Shown: piece after piece, positions 45,101 through 54,266 of the stretch
Numbering within the stretch: the first letter of the stretch is position 1
How the letters are laid out: every line of letters starts with the position of its first letter
Assembly (NCBI RefSeq): GCF_937958655.1
Contig: NZ_CALGNH010000003.1
Span: 1 to 64,000 of the forward strand
Direction of reading: 5' to 3'
Source: an uncultured Winogradskyella sp.
GTDB taxonomy: Bacteria; Bacteroidota; Bacteroidia; Flavobacteriales; Flavobacteriaceae
Length of the DNA: 64,000 nt
Program-made: the position numbers and the translations under genes
Notes under the pieces: generated by a model
Databases searched by the model: none
What the model was told of the DNA's origin: nothing
The model's input: only the letters and a program-made list of their open reading frames with translations

Positions 45101-45403
45101 CAAGTACAAACGTCACCCTTAAAATCCTCTGTAGTATTAGACGTAAATAAAGATGGTAATTTAGATATTATCTCAGTAGGTAATCATTATGGAGTAGAAG
45201 TAGAAACAACCAGATACGATGCTGGTTATGGAGGTGTGCTTCTAAATAAAGGAGACCATAATTTTAGTTTTTTACCAGCAACGCAAAGTGGCTTCTATGT
45301 GCCGTTAGATAGCAGAATTATTAAGCCGCTTAAACTTAAAGGAGAATTAATGCTATTGGTGTTAAATAATAACGATAAACCCTCACTGTTTAAATTAAAT
45401 TGA
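42107..45403 (+). CDS. VCBS/FG-GAP repeat lipoprotein with ASPIC-UnbV domain (CRTAC1-like)
   Basis: 1098 residues. Lipobox LIFAC. Fourteen calcium-binding DxDxDG-type repeats are visible in two groups of seven: DLNNDG, DVNADG, DMDNDG, DFNNDG, DINNDG, DLDNDGW and DLDNDGD, then DINGDG, DVDNDK, DIDNDG, DLDTDG, DLDGDG, DFDGNG and DVNKDG. Between the groups lies an ASPIC/UnbV domain (PGLFFGLGKQKEIDELKVVWQDGKVNRF, residues 550-590). This suggests two beta-propellers joined by the ASPIC domain. Function is not known. Such proteins recur in polysaccharide loci and may bind glycan or organise a surface complex. It follows the symporter by 89 bp. Confidence 0.85.
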   Translation: MKKNSIKSIVLVSVPLLIFACNNTPKRDLNPKELVGGFELLNSDLTGVDFNNSIRVSKKLHHYYFGQIYLGSGVAIGDLNNDGLPELFFGGNQVADRLYLNKGDFKFENITKKSKVGKNSGWTWGVTMADVNADGFLDIYVSRNGYSFNKEDRKNQLYINNGDLTFTESASAYGLADIGFSTQAVFFDMDNDGDLDMYQLNQPPDKKIMLSKNLPKHEYRHFLDRIYRNDNGKFKDVSRDAGISRQLAYGLSVIASDFNNDGYIDLYVANDYVMPDFMYYNNGDGTFTNVINEELKHITQLSMGSDTGDINNDGTLDLITTDMMPEDHYRSKTNMASMSTEVFNAVVEAGGHRQYMTNTLQINTGLGSFSDIGNMAGISSTDWSWSSLIVDLDNDGWKDIIVSNGVKKDYDNNDYRNQLSQLDPNKTTVDEFFRLSQEAPSEVISNYAFKNKGNLEFEKVAKKWSFDTPSFSNGMAYGDLDNDGDLDVVVNNIDAEAFIYKNKANGNFLKINPIGPKANPFGLGAKAIINYGNSTQIAENFVTRGYFSSVEPGLFFGLGKQKEIDELKVVWQDGKVNRFKNITANTIIDADYSKAVMPTEKGKDNKTLISKLNSKDFGINFSHKENDFNEYTEEILLPHNVSQNGPYSAVGDINGDGLEDIFIGGASNQSGVLYTQTENGKFNENTTQPWAKDIKAEDLGCLFIDVDNDKDLDLFIASGGSEYKQGDVVLRDRLYINDGVGNFIKSNNSLPDIRESSQVVKYSDIDNDGDYDLFVGTRLIAGKYTYPATSYILINNGGVFKKATNAIAPSLQHIGMVTDAVFTDLDTDGDDDLMIVGEWMEIKALINTNGVFEDKSEAYNLGNTRGIWWSITASDLDGDGDDDYILGNLGKNNKFKASVEHPFKVYTNDFDGNGTNDIVLAKYYKDDYVPLRGRECTSQQMPYVADKFENYDSFASSKLIDILPEEKIEDAVVYEIKSFESIILINENGKLVKKALPNQVQTSPLKSSVVLDVNKDGNLDIISVGNHYGVEVETTRYDAGYGGVLLNKGDHNFSFLPATQSGFYVPLDSRIIKPLKLKGELMLLVLNNNDKPSLFKLN

Positions 45404-45621
45404 TTTAAAGCGTTAAAAATTACTTGTATAGTTAGGCTAATTTAGTTTGTACTACTTTTTTTTAATTTAAATTAATGAAAATCAAGCAGTTGATAATTTA
45501 AAAAAAATAATCATTTTTCGGTTTTATTAGGCTTGTATGGTTTTTGTATAGGCATAAAATAACTTGTAATTGCCAAAAATTCATTTAATTGCATGCAGTA
45601 TTAACAAATAACTAAAAAAGT
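45404..45621 (+). promoter_or_regulatory. Regulatory gap with TTGTATAGG motif
   Basis: 218-bp non-coding gap. TTGTATAGG occurs at 45544-45552, the truncated copy TTGTATAG at 45424-45431 and a near copy TTGTATGG at 45533-45540. The motif is shared with the gap before the first glucan gene, suggesting that the downstream gene is a second unit under the same control. No terminator-like hairpin was seen after the VCBS gene. Confidence 0.4.
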
Positions 45622-47019
45622 ATGAAGAAAATTACATTTTTCATTGCGATGATGACCATAACATTTGGGTTCTCGCAAGAGCTTATTACCAATGGCGATT
45701 TTCAAACTGGTATGGCAGGAGACTGGTATAGTGGAGGAGAAAATCAACCTATTGAAATCGTTGATCTTGGAGGGGGTGAATTCGTTTTCCAAGCAAACGT
45801 TGCTAGCGTTACTGATGCGTGGCGAGTAAACTTAAGTCAACTTGTGGATTTAGAAGATAATACCACTTATGACCTTACGTTTGATGCTTTTACAGACACC
45901 GCAACAGGCACAAGAACTATGACAACTACCTTAGGTCAAGCAGGGGCACCTTTTGGTGCAACCATGTCAGAGGAACTTACATTAACAGACACCCCTCAGA
46001 CTTTTAATTTTTCAATTACCACAACTTTTGATACCGCAAATACGGCTTCAGATAACCCTGGAAGTAGACTAATTTTTGATATGGGTGCAGATACAGGTTT
46101 TGTATTTATTGATAATGTTTCTCTGGTATTATCTAATTCTAGTTGTAATAACAACGGTATGATGGATGGTGATGAAACTGGTGTAGATTGTGGTGGATCT
46201 AATTGTGCTCCCTGCGTGGTAGTGCCACCTGGACCAGCACCCCTACCTACCTCACCAGATGGTGAAACTCTTAGTCTTTATGACGGTAACCTAGCAGGTG
46301 ATGTAACAAGTTTTACTACAAATTGGCCTTTTGCATACGATTTTGGAAATCCGCCAACTGAAATAGATTCAGATCCTGGAGCAGATGTAAACGGAATTTG
46401 GGGATTAGACCTAGGGGTTGCAGGATATGGACAAGGGGAAGGACCTATTGATGCGTCTATTTATGGTTTCTTGTCTTTTGACTATTGGTATACTCCAAAC
46501 GCAGGAACTTCTGGTTTTAGATTTGAAATTATACATAACAACCCATCGGTTCAAGGATTCGTATACGAAATCGGTCCTGGTATGGATGATGAAGAAACAA
46601 CCGTAGAAGAGCAATGGACTAAAGTAGTTATTCCATTATCTTATTTCGTGGCCTTAGGTTTTGATGAAACAGCGTTCTTTCAATGGAAATTTGATCCTTA
46701 CATGCAGTCTGTAGATAACGCAGGTATTCTTTATGTAGATAATATTCTACTAACGCAGAATAACCCGCTATCAATTGATAGCTTCGAAACCTCTCAATTT
46801 ACCGCGTTCCCTAACCCAACGACTAACAATTGGAATATTAAAGGCAATGCCCTTATCAATTCAATAGCAGTTTATGATTTATTGGGTAAGCAAGTTAGTG
46901 CATTAGTTCCTAATGCTACTGAAGCTACAATTGATGCAACCTCCTTAAATTCTGGTATTTATTTTGCAAGAATTGAAGGGTTAAATGGGTCTCAAACAGT
47001 TAAACTTGTTAAGGAATAA
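45622..47019 (+). CDS. T9SS-exported glycan-binding protein with two CBM-like domains
   Basis: 465 residues. Signal peptide (FFIAMMTITFGFSQ). Residues 20-170 are a CBM4/9-like jelly roll (ELITNGDFQTGMAGDWYSGG). A short Cys-rich linker (CNNNGMMDGDETGVDCGGSNCAPC) follows. Residues 215-385 resemble the C-terminal jelly roll of the lipoprotein at 31035 (PDGETLSLYDGNLAGDV ... GILYVDNILLTQ). The last roughly 75 residues are a T9SS type A sorting domain (FTAFPNPTTNNWNIKG ... GIYFARIEGLNGSQTVKLVKE). No catalytic residues are evident. It is probably a cell-surface laminarin-binding protein. Preceded by the shared TTGTATAGG motif and followed by a strong terminator. Confidence 0.82.
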   Translation: MKKITFFIAMMTITFGFSQELITNGDFQTGMAGDWYSGGENQPIEIVDLGGGEFVFQANVASVTDAWRVNLSQLVDLEDNTTYDLTFDAFTDTATGTRTMTTTLGQAGAPFGATMSEELTLTDTPQTFNFSITTTFDTANTASDNPGSRLIFDMGADTGFVFIDNVSLVLSNSSCNNNGMMDGDETGVDCGGSNCAPCVVVPPGPAPLPTSPDGETLSLYDGNLAGDVTSFTTNWPFAYDFGNPPTEIDSDPGADVNGIWGLDLGVAGYGQGEGPIDASIYGFLSFDYWYTPNAGTSGFRFEIIHNNPSVQGFVYEIGPGMDDEETTVEEQWTKVVIPLSYFVALGFDETAFFQWKFDPYMQSVDNAGILYVDNILLTQNNPLSIDSFETSQFTAFPNPTTNNWNIKGNALINSIAVYDLLGKQVSALVPNATEATIDATSLNSGIYFARIEGLNGSQTVKLVKE

Positions 47020-47047
47020 CAAAGATTAATAGTAATTTAATGATTAA

Positions 47048-47081
47048 AGCGTGTTTACTTTTGGGTAAACACGCTTTTTTT
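47048..47081 (+). terminator. Strong intrinsic terminator ending the glucan locus
   Basis: AGCGTGTTTAC (47048-47058) pairs perfectly with GTAAACACGCT (47065-47075) and is followed by seven T. It separates the glucan genes from the DUF255-LacI pair. Confidence 0.92.
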
Positions 47082-47109
47082 ATAACTTCACTTTTATATA
47101 ATTAATAAC

Positions 47110-49224
47110 ATGTTGAAAAACTTAGTTTATAATATTGTTTTACTGTTAATGTGTTTTGGGTGTAATCAAAATAATAGTAAGACGGCTTCAGAAAGTGAAA
47201 AAGCCAATGATTTAATACATGAGACAAGTCCTTATTTGTTACAACATGCTTATAATCCTGTAGATTGGAAAGCATGGAACCAAGAGACCCTTCAGCAAGC
47301 TAAAGATCAAAATAAGTTAATCGTGGTATCTGTGGGTTATTCTGCATGTCATTGGTGTCATGTTATGGAAGAGGAAAGTTTTGAGAATGATTCTATAGCC
47401 AAACTAATGAACCGAAATTTTATAAATATTAAGGTAGATAGGGAAGAACGACCAGATGTAGATCAGTTATATATGAGTGCTGTACAATTAATGACTGGTA
47501 GTGGTGGTTGGCCATTAAATTGTATTACGCTTCCAGATGGAAGACCTGTATTTGGAGGAACGTATTTTACAAAAACCCAATGGCAAAAGATTTTAGAAGA
47601 TATGTCTGCCTTATACACCGAGAATCCTGCGAAAATGATAAGTTATGCAGAGCAGTTGACTGAAGGTATAAAAAAATCAGATTTAATAACAGTTGCAGAC
47701 AAGGACATCGCCTGTAATAAAGCATCATTTAAAACCGCTATTACTAAAATTGAAACATTACTAGACTATGAATTTGGTGGGCAGAAAGGCGAGCCAAAGT
47801 TCCCTATGCCTACATTTCTCAATCTATTACTACGCTACAGTTACCAAACCAATAACCAACAACTACAAAACTATGTAATGACCACATTAACAAAGATGTC
47901 TAATGGCGGTATATACGATCATGTGGGTGGTGGTTTTTCTAGATATTCAGTAGATGAAAAATGGCATATTCCACATTTTGAGAAAATGCTGTACGATAAT
48001 GCACAATTAATTAGTTTATATTCTAAAGCCTATCAAATTTCTTCTAGCCCAAATTTTAAAACAGTAGTAGCAGAAACAATTAATTTTATTGATAACGAGC
48101 TTACGGATGCTAAAGGAGGATTTTATGCCGCTTTAGATGCAGATAGCGCCAATACTAATAATGAACTAGAAGAAGGAGCCTATTACATTTGGCAAGAAGA
48201 AGAATTAAGAGCAATTTTGAAATCGGACTTTGAGTTGTTTAGTAAGTATTATAATATTAATACTACAGGGAAATGGGAGGATGATAAATATGTGCTTTAT
48301 AAAACCATCTCCGACGATAATTTTATTAAAAAGAATACCCTTAACAGTTCTGAGTTTAATATAAAATTAAAGGACTGGAAAAAAAAATTGAGCGCTGCCA
48401 GAAAGCAAAGAACACTACCAAGAAAAGACGATAAAGTCTTAACATCCTGGAATGCTATAATGCTAAAAGGATTATTAGATGCATATAGAGCTTTTGGGAC
48501 TATAGATTACTTAGAAAAAGCAAAAAGAAATGCAAAATTTATAGTAGAACTTCAAATGAATTCAGAAGGCAAACTCTTTCATAACTATAAAAACGGTGTG
48601 AGCTCAGTAGATGGATTTGCAGAAGATTATGCACATACTATCAGTGCTTTTATAGACTTGTATCAGATAACCAGTAATGAAGAATGGTTGCGTTTAGCCA
48701 ATACCTTAATGCAATATAGTTTGGATCATCTTGGTAATGACGACAACAAAATGTTTTACTTTACATCCCAAAAAGAATCTGATTTAATAACAAGAAAAAC
48801 AGAAGTTTACGATAATGTTATAGCGTCCTCTAACTCAGTGTTTGCAGAGAGCCTTTTTAAATTAGGGCATTATTATGGGAATAAAGCGTATTCAGATCGT
48901 GCAAAACAAATGCTGAAAAACGTTAATGAGGATATGTTAAAAACACCTTCGGCATACACTAATTGGTTAAATTTGTATTTAAATTATGCTAATGCTTACT
49001 ACGAGGTTGCCATTTCAGGAAAAGAAGCTACTAAATTGTTAAATCAACTTAATAAATACTATATTCCAAACATATTGATTTCAGCTTCTAAATCTGAAAG
49101 TAACTTACCATTATTAAAAAATAAATATATAATAGACGAAACACTAGTTTACGTTTGTGTAAATGGTACCTGTAAACTACCAGTAAATTCAATAGAAAAG
49201 GCCATGAGTCAGATATCTAAATAA
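47110..49224 (+). CDS. DUF255 thioredoxin-domain lipoprotein (YyaL/SSP411 family)
   Basis: 704 residues. Lipobox with Cys 18 (CFGC). The family opening [24 protein letters not shown] is followed by a thioredoxin-like domain with the [10 protein letters not shown] motif (CxxC, residues 80-90). An (alpha/alpha)6-barrel C-terminal part resembles AGE-type isomerase folds ([32 protein letters not shown]). Its human relative is SPATA20. The biochemical role is unproven. Most bacterial members are cytoplasmic; the lipoprotein signal here suggests an envelope version. It lies 6 bp before the LacI-type regulator, so the pair is probably an operon. Confidence 0.88.
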   Translation: MLKNLVYNIVLLLMCFGCNQNNSKTASESEKANDLIHETSPYLLQHAYNPVDWKAWNQETLQQAKDQNKLIVVSVGYSACHWCHVMEEESFENDSIAKLMNRNFINIKVDREERPDVDQLYMSAVQLMTGSGGWPLNCITLPDGRPVFGGTYFTKTQWQKILEDMSALYTENPAKMISYAEQLTEGIKKSDLITVADKDIACNKASFKTAITKIETLLDYEFGGQKGEPKFPMPTFLNLLLRYSYQTNNQQLQNYVMTTLTKMSNGGIYDHVGGGFSRYSVDEKWHIPHFEKMLYDNAQLISLYSKAYQISSSPNFKTVVAETINFIDNELTDAKGGFYAALDADSANTNNELEEGAYYIWQEEELRAILKSDFELFSKYYNINTTGKWEDDKYVLYKTISDDNFIKKNTLNSSEFNIKLKDWKKKLSAARKQRTLPRKDDKVLTSWNAIMLKGLLDAYRAFGTIDYLEKAKRNAKFIVELQMNSEGKLFHNYKNGVSSVDGFAEDYAHTISAFIDLYQITSNEEWLRLANTLMQYSLDHLGNDDNKMFYFTSQKESDLITRKTEVYDNVIASSNSVFAESLFKLGHYYGNKAYSDRAKQMLKNVNEDMLKTPSAYTNWLNLYLNYANAYYEVAISGKEATKLLNQLNKYYIPNILISASKSESNLPLLKNKYIIDETLVYVCVNGTCKLPVNSIEKAMSQISK

Positions 49225-49230
49225 TTTAAA

Positions 49231-50229
49231 ATGACAACACTAAAGGAATTAGCTAAGCGTTTAAATATATCCATTTCAACGGTATCAAAAGCATTAAATG
49301 ATAGTCATGAAATTAGTGATATAACTAAAAAGCGTGTCAACAACCTTGCTGAGGAATTAAATTATAAACCAAACCGAATAGCCCAACAGCTTAAAAATAA
49401 TAAAACAAAAACTATAGGTGTTATCTTACCAACGGTAATAAATCCATTTTTTGCGGAAGTACTGCATGGTATTGAAATAACTGCTACAAATTTTAATTAC
49501 GACATTATTGTCTGCCTATCTAATGAGTCCTTAGAAAAGGAAAAGCGGAGCATTGAGTTACTCTCAAATGGAAGTGTCGACGGTTTTATTATTGCGGTAG
49601 CAAGAGAAAGTCAAGTTAATGGAGTGTCAAAACACATAAAAGAAGCTATAGACCGTAAAATCCCAGTATTAATGTTTGATAGGGTAATGCATGATATTAC
49701 TTGTAATAAAGTTGTAGTTGATGATTTTAAATCCGTGTATACAGCTACAGATTTTTTAATTAATGAGGATAAACGAAGCAACATACTTTTAGTAAGTAAT
49801 ATAGAAGAACTTAGTGTTGGTAAGTTAAGAACGTTGGGTTATGAAAAAGCGATACAAGAAAATGAATTAACGAGTAATATTTTGAAATTAGATAATGTAG
49901 AAAATATAGATGAAACCATTTATAACTATCTTAAAGCAAATAAATCTATAGATGCTATACTTTCCTTAGATCATATTACAGGTATTGTAGCTATAAACAT
50001 GGCTAAAAAATTAGGGTTAAAAATACCAGAGGACTTATCTGTTATTGGCTTTGGATACGAGCATACAAATCTACTCTCTAGTCCAAAAATATCCATTATT
50101 CATCAAAAGGCTCACCAGATAGGTGAGATGTCTGTTAAATTGCTCTTACAGCAATTAAATACAGATAATTATGGATTAGAAACAACCATAGTGCCAAGTG
50201 AACTTAAACTAGGTAGATCTACAAAATAA
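49231..50229 (+). CDS. LacI-family transcriptional regulator
   Basis: 332 residues. N-terminal HTH with hinge (TLKELAKRLNISISTVSKALNDSHEISDITKKRV), then a periplasmic-binding-protein-like effector domain (IGVILPTVINPFFAEVLHGIE; DGFIIAVARES; IPVLMFDRV; DAILSLDHITGIVA; SVIGFGYEHTNLLSSPKIS). It should bind a sugar or sugar phosphate and control nearby genes, plausibly the glucan locus, but that is inferred only from proximity. It ends in a terminator and faces the convergent small lipoprotein gene. Confidence 0.92.
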   Translation: MTTLKELAKRLNISISTVSKALNDSHEISDITKKRVNNLAEELNYKPNRIAQQLKNNKTKTIGVILPTVINPFFAEVLHGIEITATNFNYDIIVCLSNESLEKEKRSIELLSNGSVDGFIIAVARESQVNGVSKHIKEAIDRKIPVLMFDRVMHDITCNKVVVDDFKSVYTATDFLINEDKRSNILLVSNIEELSVGKLRTLGYEKAIQENELTSNILKLDNVENIDETIYNYLKANKSIDAILSLDHITGIVAINMAKKLGLKIPEDLSVIGFGYEHTNLLSSPKISIIHQKAHQIGEMSVKLLLQQLNTDNYGLETTIVPSELKLGRSTK

Positions 50230-50232
50230 AAA

Positions 50233-50258
50233 AAGCCTGATTGGCATCAGACTTTTTT
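50233..50258 (+). terminator. Terminator after the LacI gene
   Basis: AAGCCTGAT (50233-50241) pairs with ATCAGACTT (50246-50254) with one mismatch, loop TGGC, and six T follow. It may also serve the convergent gene through its A-rich upstream side. Confidence 0.75.
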
Positions 50259-50279
50259 ATAACTTAAAAAGAAGTTGTA

Positions 50280-50639
50280 TTAATTTCCTTTTAATTTATC
50301 GGCAGCGTTATCAATAGCATCATTACCAGCTTGCTTAGCCTTATCTACAGCGTCATTACCAGCTTTTTTCACATTATCAACAGCGTCGTTAGCGGCATCT
50401 TTAACGTCATTAGCCATATTTTCAGCACCTTCTTTTACGTTATCCACAGCATCGCTTGCTGCGTCTGCTGCATCACCAGCAGCATCTTCAACGGCATCTG
50501 CTGCATTGTCAATAGCATCACCAGCTGAATTCGCTGCTTCCTCAATAGCGTTTTCTGTTTTTTCTTTTGTTTCTCTACAAGATGTAAATGATAATCCAAG
50601 TACAGCTACAAGAACCAAACTTAATAGAACTTTTTTCAT
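50280..50639 (-). CDS. Small Ala/Asp/Asn-rich helical lipoprotein (YtxH-like)
   Basis: 119 residues. Lipobox SFTSC (Cys 21). The mature part consists of imperfect repeats around DAxDNAADAVEDAAxDAAD and DAVDNVKKAGNDAVDKAK, expected to be one long amphipathic helix. Such low-complexity lipoproteins are often annotated as YtxH-like or LEA-like stress proteins. I do not recognise a specific function. No obvious operon partner. Confidence 0.7.
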   Translation of the reverse strand: MKKVLLSLVLVAVLGLSFTSCRETKEKTENAIEEAANSAGDAIDNAADAVEDAAGDAADAASDAVDNVKEGAENMANDVKDAANDAVDNVKKAGNDAVDKAKQAGNDAIDNAADKLKGN

Positions 50640-50724
50640 TGTTTTTAGTTTTAGTGTTAATTGTTAATGCCCTAAAATACTAATTTTAACATATTTAAAT
50701 GTGGAATTACGGATATATTTAATT

Positions 50725-51960
50725 TTAAAGACTAATCGTATCCAAAATTTTATGAACTGCACCTTTATTTTCTAGAATAAAATCGCTGTTAATCTTGCCT
50801 TTTTGTTTGGTCAGTTTTTCGTCTAATAGTAAAGCATTTAATTTATTAGATAATTCCTGTGAAGTTGAAACTGAATCAACACCACCTTTAGAAATTAATG
50901 CTTTAGCTTCAGGAAATTTATCGTAATTATTACCAATTAGAATGGGTATGCCAAACACAGCAGGTTCTAATATATTATGGAGTCCAGTAGAGCCAGCTGC
51001 ACCACCAACATAAACGATATGTGCATAACTGTAAATTTTACTTAAATAGCCAATAGTATCAAGAATAAAAACGTCGTATTCAGATACATTTTTATCTGCC
51101 ATGTCCGAAAAACAGATTGTCTTTTTAGTAAGTTCGGCTTTAATTTTAGTTATGTAATTTTTTTTGATATTGTGCGGTGCTATTAAAAATTTTAGCTCCT
51201 TATTTTGGTTTTTATTAATAAAATCAAAAAATAATTTATCATCTGCTGGCCATGTACTTCCAAATACAACACAGGTTTTAGTATTAATGAATTTTTTGAT
51301 AAAAGGAATATTGTTGTCTAATTTTAACTGATTAAAAACTCTATCAAATCTAGTATCACCGGATACCGATACATTTTTAAAGCCATTAGTATTAAGTAGA
51401 TTTTTAGAATTTTGATCCTGAGTATAAATATGATTAAATGCTGATAATGAAGATCGCATTAAGCCGCCATACCATTTAAAAAAGCTCTGATCTTGTCTAA
51501 ACACAGCAGAGATTAACAGCGCGTTTATATTTCGTTTTTTAATGACGTATAAAACGTTAGGCCAAATTTCGTATTTCACAAAAATGATTAAAGTAGGATT
51601 AACAATAGTTAAGAATTGCTTAGCATTTGCTAAGCTATCCATTGGCATGTAAACTGCCACGTCCGCAATTTTTGCATTTTTTCTAACCTCAAAACCCGAT
51701 GGAGAGAAGAAAGTTAAAACTATTTTATAATCAGGATATCTTCTTCTTAAAGCCTCAAAAACAGGTAAACCTTGCTCGTACTCGCCTAAAGATGCGCAGT
51801 GGAACCAAAATGTTTTATCATTCGGTTCGATTTTAGATCTCAAGGTTTTAAGGGATACTTTTCTACCATTAACACCAAGTTTTAATTTGGTATTAAATTT
51901 TGCCAAAAGTTTTATCGCAAAACTTGCTATAAAAATTCCTATTGAATAGAGTAGTCTCAA
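50725..51960 (-). CDS. waaA: 3-deoxy-D-manno-octulosonic acid (Kdo) transferase
   Basis: 411 residues. N-terminal membrane anchor, then FWFHCASLGEYEQGLPVFEALRRRYP, the hallmark of KdtA/WaaA. A GT-B second half follows, with VFGSTWPADDKLFF, VYVGGAAGSTGLHNILEPAVFGIPILIGNNYDKFPEA. The enzyme transfers Kdo from CMP-Kdo to lipid A precursors at the inner membrane. It is divergent from the DegT-GalE operon. Confidence 0.95.
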   Translation of the reverse strand: MRLLYSIGIFIASFAIKLLAKFNTKLKLGVNGRKVSLKTLRSKIEPNDKTFWFHCASLGEYEQGLPVFEALRRRYPDYKIVLTFFSPSGFEVRKNAKIADVAVYMPMDSLANAKQFLTIVNPTLIIFVKYEIWPNVLYVIKKRNINALLISAVFRQDQSFFKWYGGLMRSSLSAFNHIYTQDQNSKNLLNTNGFKNVSVSGDTRFDRVFNQLKLDNNIPFIKKFINTKTCVVFGSTWPADDKLFFDFINKNQNKELKFLIAPHNIKKNYITKIKAELTKKTICFSDMADKNVSEYDVFILDTIGYLSKIYSYAHIVYVGGAAGSTGLHNILEPAVFGIPILIGNNYDKFPEAKALISKGGVDSVSTSQELSNKLNALLLDEKLTKQKGKINSDFILENKGAVHKILDTISL

Positions 51961-52080
51961 TGTCTAAGATTTGTGCTAAAATACATTTCTTTCAATAAAT
52001 TGCATTGGCATAGCGATTACAATTTTGTATTTTCGCTTTGGTGCATTGGCATCATTAGTGATAATTAGAAATTTTCGAAT

Positions 52081-53239
52081 GAAAAAAATACAGATGGTAG
52101 ACCTTCAAGGTCAGTATGCTAAAATCAAAGCTGTTGTAGATCCTTCTATCCAAGAAGTAATGGATAGCGCTGCATTTATTAATGGTCCAAAAGTGCATAA
52201 ATTTCAAAAAAATCTTGAAGATTATCTAGGCGTAAAACATGTTATTCCTTGTGCTAACGGAACTGATGCTTTGCAGATAGCTATGATGGGTTTGGGTTTA
52301 GAACCAGGCGATGAGGTGATTACTGCAGATTTTACATTTGCCGCAACGGTTGAGGTTATTGCACTTCTTAGGTTAACGCCTGTTTTAGTAGATGTAGACC
52401 CTGTAACGTTTAATATTGATATAGCGGCTATTGAAAAAGCCATTACACCAAAAACAAAGGCTATAGTACCAGTACATTTATTTGGATTAGCCGCAGATAT
52501 GGATACTATAATGCAACTGGCAAAGAAGCATAATTTATACGTTATAGAAGATAATGCGCAGGGTATAGGTGCAAATTATACACATACCGACGGCTCTAAA
52601 ACCAAAACAGGTGCAATTGGTCATGTAGCTTCCACATCATTTTTCCCGTCTAAAAATTTGGGATGTTATGGAGATGGAGGTGCTATTTTTACAAACGATG
52701 ACGATTTAGCGCATACCATAAGAGGTATTGTTAATCATGGTATGTATAAGCGTTATCATCATGATGTTGTTGGTGTTAACTCTAGATTAGATTCTATACA
52801 AGCCGTAGTGTTAGATGCTAAACTTGTTTATTTAGACGCTTATAATGCAGCAAGACGCAGCGCTGCCCAAAAGTATTCAGAAGCTTTTAAAGGTTATTCT
52901 CATATTATGACACCAAGTGGTAAAACGGAATGCAAAGGCATTTGCAATACGTGCGATTGTCATGTATTTCATCAATATACTTTAACTTTAAAAGGAATCG
53001 ATAGAGATGCGTTAGTGCAGCATCTCCAAGCAAATAATATTCCATGTGGTGTGTATTACCCTATCCCTTTACACAAGCAAAAAGCTTATGAGGATGAACG
53101 CTATATAGAATCGGATTTTACGGTGACCAATCAATTGGTGAAATCCGTAATTTCTTTACCAATGCATACAGAGCTAGAAGATGATCAGATAGAGTTTATC
53201 ACAAAGACAATAATAGATTTTATAGACAATAACGCTTAA
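52081..53239 (+). CDS. DegT/DnrJ/EryC1/StrS-family PLP aminotransferase
   Basis: About 385 residues from ATG 52081 (MKKIQMVDLQGQYAKI); a TTG at 52025 would add 18 unlikely residues. Family features: HVIPCANGTDALQIAM, VIEDNAQGIGA and the PLP-lysine in SFFPSKNLGCYGDGGA. These enzymes aminate nucleotide-bound keto sugars for surface polysaccharides. A short Cys-rich insertion (ECKGICNTCDCH, about residues 285-300) precedes the conserved HQYTL strand. It forms an operon with galE (4-bp gap). The sugar made is unknown. Confidence 0.93.
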
Positions 53240-53243
53240 TTAT

Positions 53244-54263
53244 ATGAAAATATTAGTAACAGGTGGTTTAGGTTTCATTGGTTCTCACACTGTAGTAGAA
53301 TTACAGCATGAAGGTTTTGAAGTCGTTATAATTGATGATTTAAGTAATGCCTCTATTGATGTTTTAGAAGGGATTACAAAAATAACAGGGACGAAGCCAC
53401 ATTTTAAAGCCTTAGATTTAAAGGTTAAAGCCGATGTTCAACAATTTTTTGAAGCGCATAAGGATATAGCTGGTGTTATTCACTTTGCAGCAAGCAAGGC
53501 AGTTGGTGAGAGTGTCCAAAGTCCATTAAAGTACTATGAAAATAATATAAACACCTTAGTTTATGTACTGCAAGAACTAAGTCAGTTAACCCATAAAAAT
53601 TTTATATTCAGCTCATCATGCACGGTTTATGGACAAGCTGATGAATTACCAATTAGTGAAAACGCTCCCGTAAAACCAGCGGAATCTCCATACGGAAATA
53701 CAAAGCAGATAGGAGAAGAAATTATAAGAGATGCCTGTAAAGTAGATCAATCACTAAACAGTATAGCTTTACGATACTTTAATCCTATTGGTGCTCATTC
53801 ATCGGCCGAAATTGGAGAATTGCCAATTGGAGCACCTCAAAATCTAGTGCCATATATAACACAAACCGCTGTGGGATTACGAGATCAGTTATCTGTTTTT
53901 GGTGATGATTATCCAACAAAGGACGGCACCTGTGTTAGAGATTATATTCACGTCGTAGATTTAGCAAAAGCGCATGTGGTAGCATTACAACGCTTAATAG
54001 CTTCTAAAAATAAATCTAATTTCGAAATTTTCAATTTAGGCACAGGTAAAGGAAGCTCTGTGCTAGAAGTTGTTAAATCATTTGAAAAAGTATCTGGTAC
54101 TAAACTCAATTATAAAATAGTAGCGCGTCGAGACGGAGATGTTACTGAGGCTTATGCAGAAACAACAAAAGCTAGTAATGATTTAGGTTGGAAAACTGAA
54201 CTTACACTAGATGATGCTATGGCTTCTGCATGGAAATGGGAACAAAAAATTAGAAACAAATAA
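53244..54263 (+). CDS. galE: UDP-glucose 4-epimerase
   Basis: 339 residues, extended short-chain dehydrogenase fold. NAD-binding GGLGFIGSH at the N terminus, catalytic Ser region FSSSCTVYG, the YGNTK Tyr/Lys pair near residue 150, and the GalE-specific RYFNPIGAH, NLVPYITQTAVG and GDDYPTKDGTCVRDYIHVVDLA segments. It interconverts UDP-glucose and UDP-galactose for envelope polysaccharides. Sits tightly between the aminotransferase and amidohydrolase genes (gaps of 4 and 3 bp). Confidence 0.96.
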   Translation: MKILVTGGLGFIGSHTVVELQHEGFEVVIIDDLSNASIDVLEGITKITGTKPHFKALDLKVKADVQQFFEAHKDIAGVIHFAASKAVGESVQSPLKYYENNINTLVYVLQELSQLTHKNFIFSSSCTVYGQADELPISENAPVKPAESPYGNTKQIGEEIIRDACKVDQSLNSIALRYFNPIGAHSSAEIGELPIGAPQNLVPYITQTAVGLRDQLSVFGDDYPTKDGTCVRDYIHVVDLAKAHVVALQRLIASKNKSNFEIFNLGTGKGSSVLEVVKSFEKVSGTKLNYKIVARRDGDVTEAYAETTKASNDLGWKTELTLDDAMASAWKWEQKIRNK

Positions 54264-54266
54264 TCT

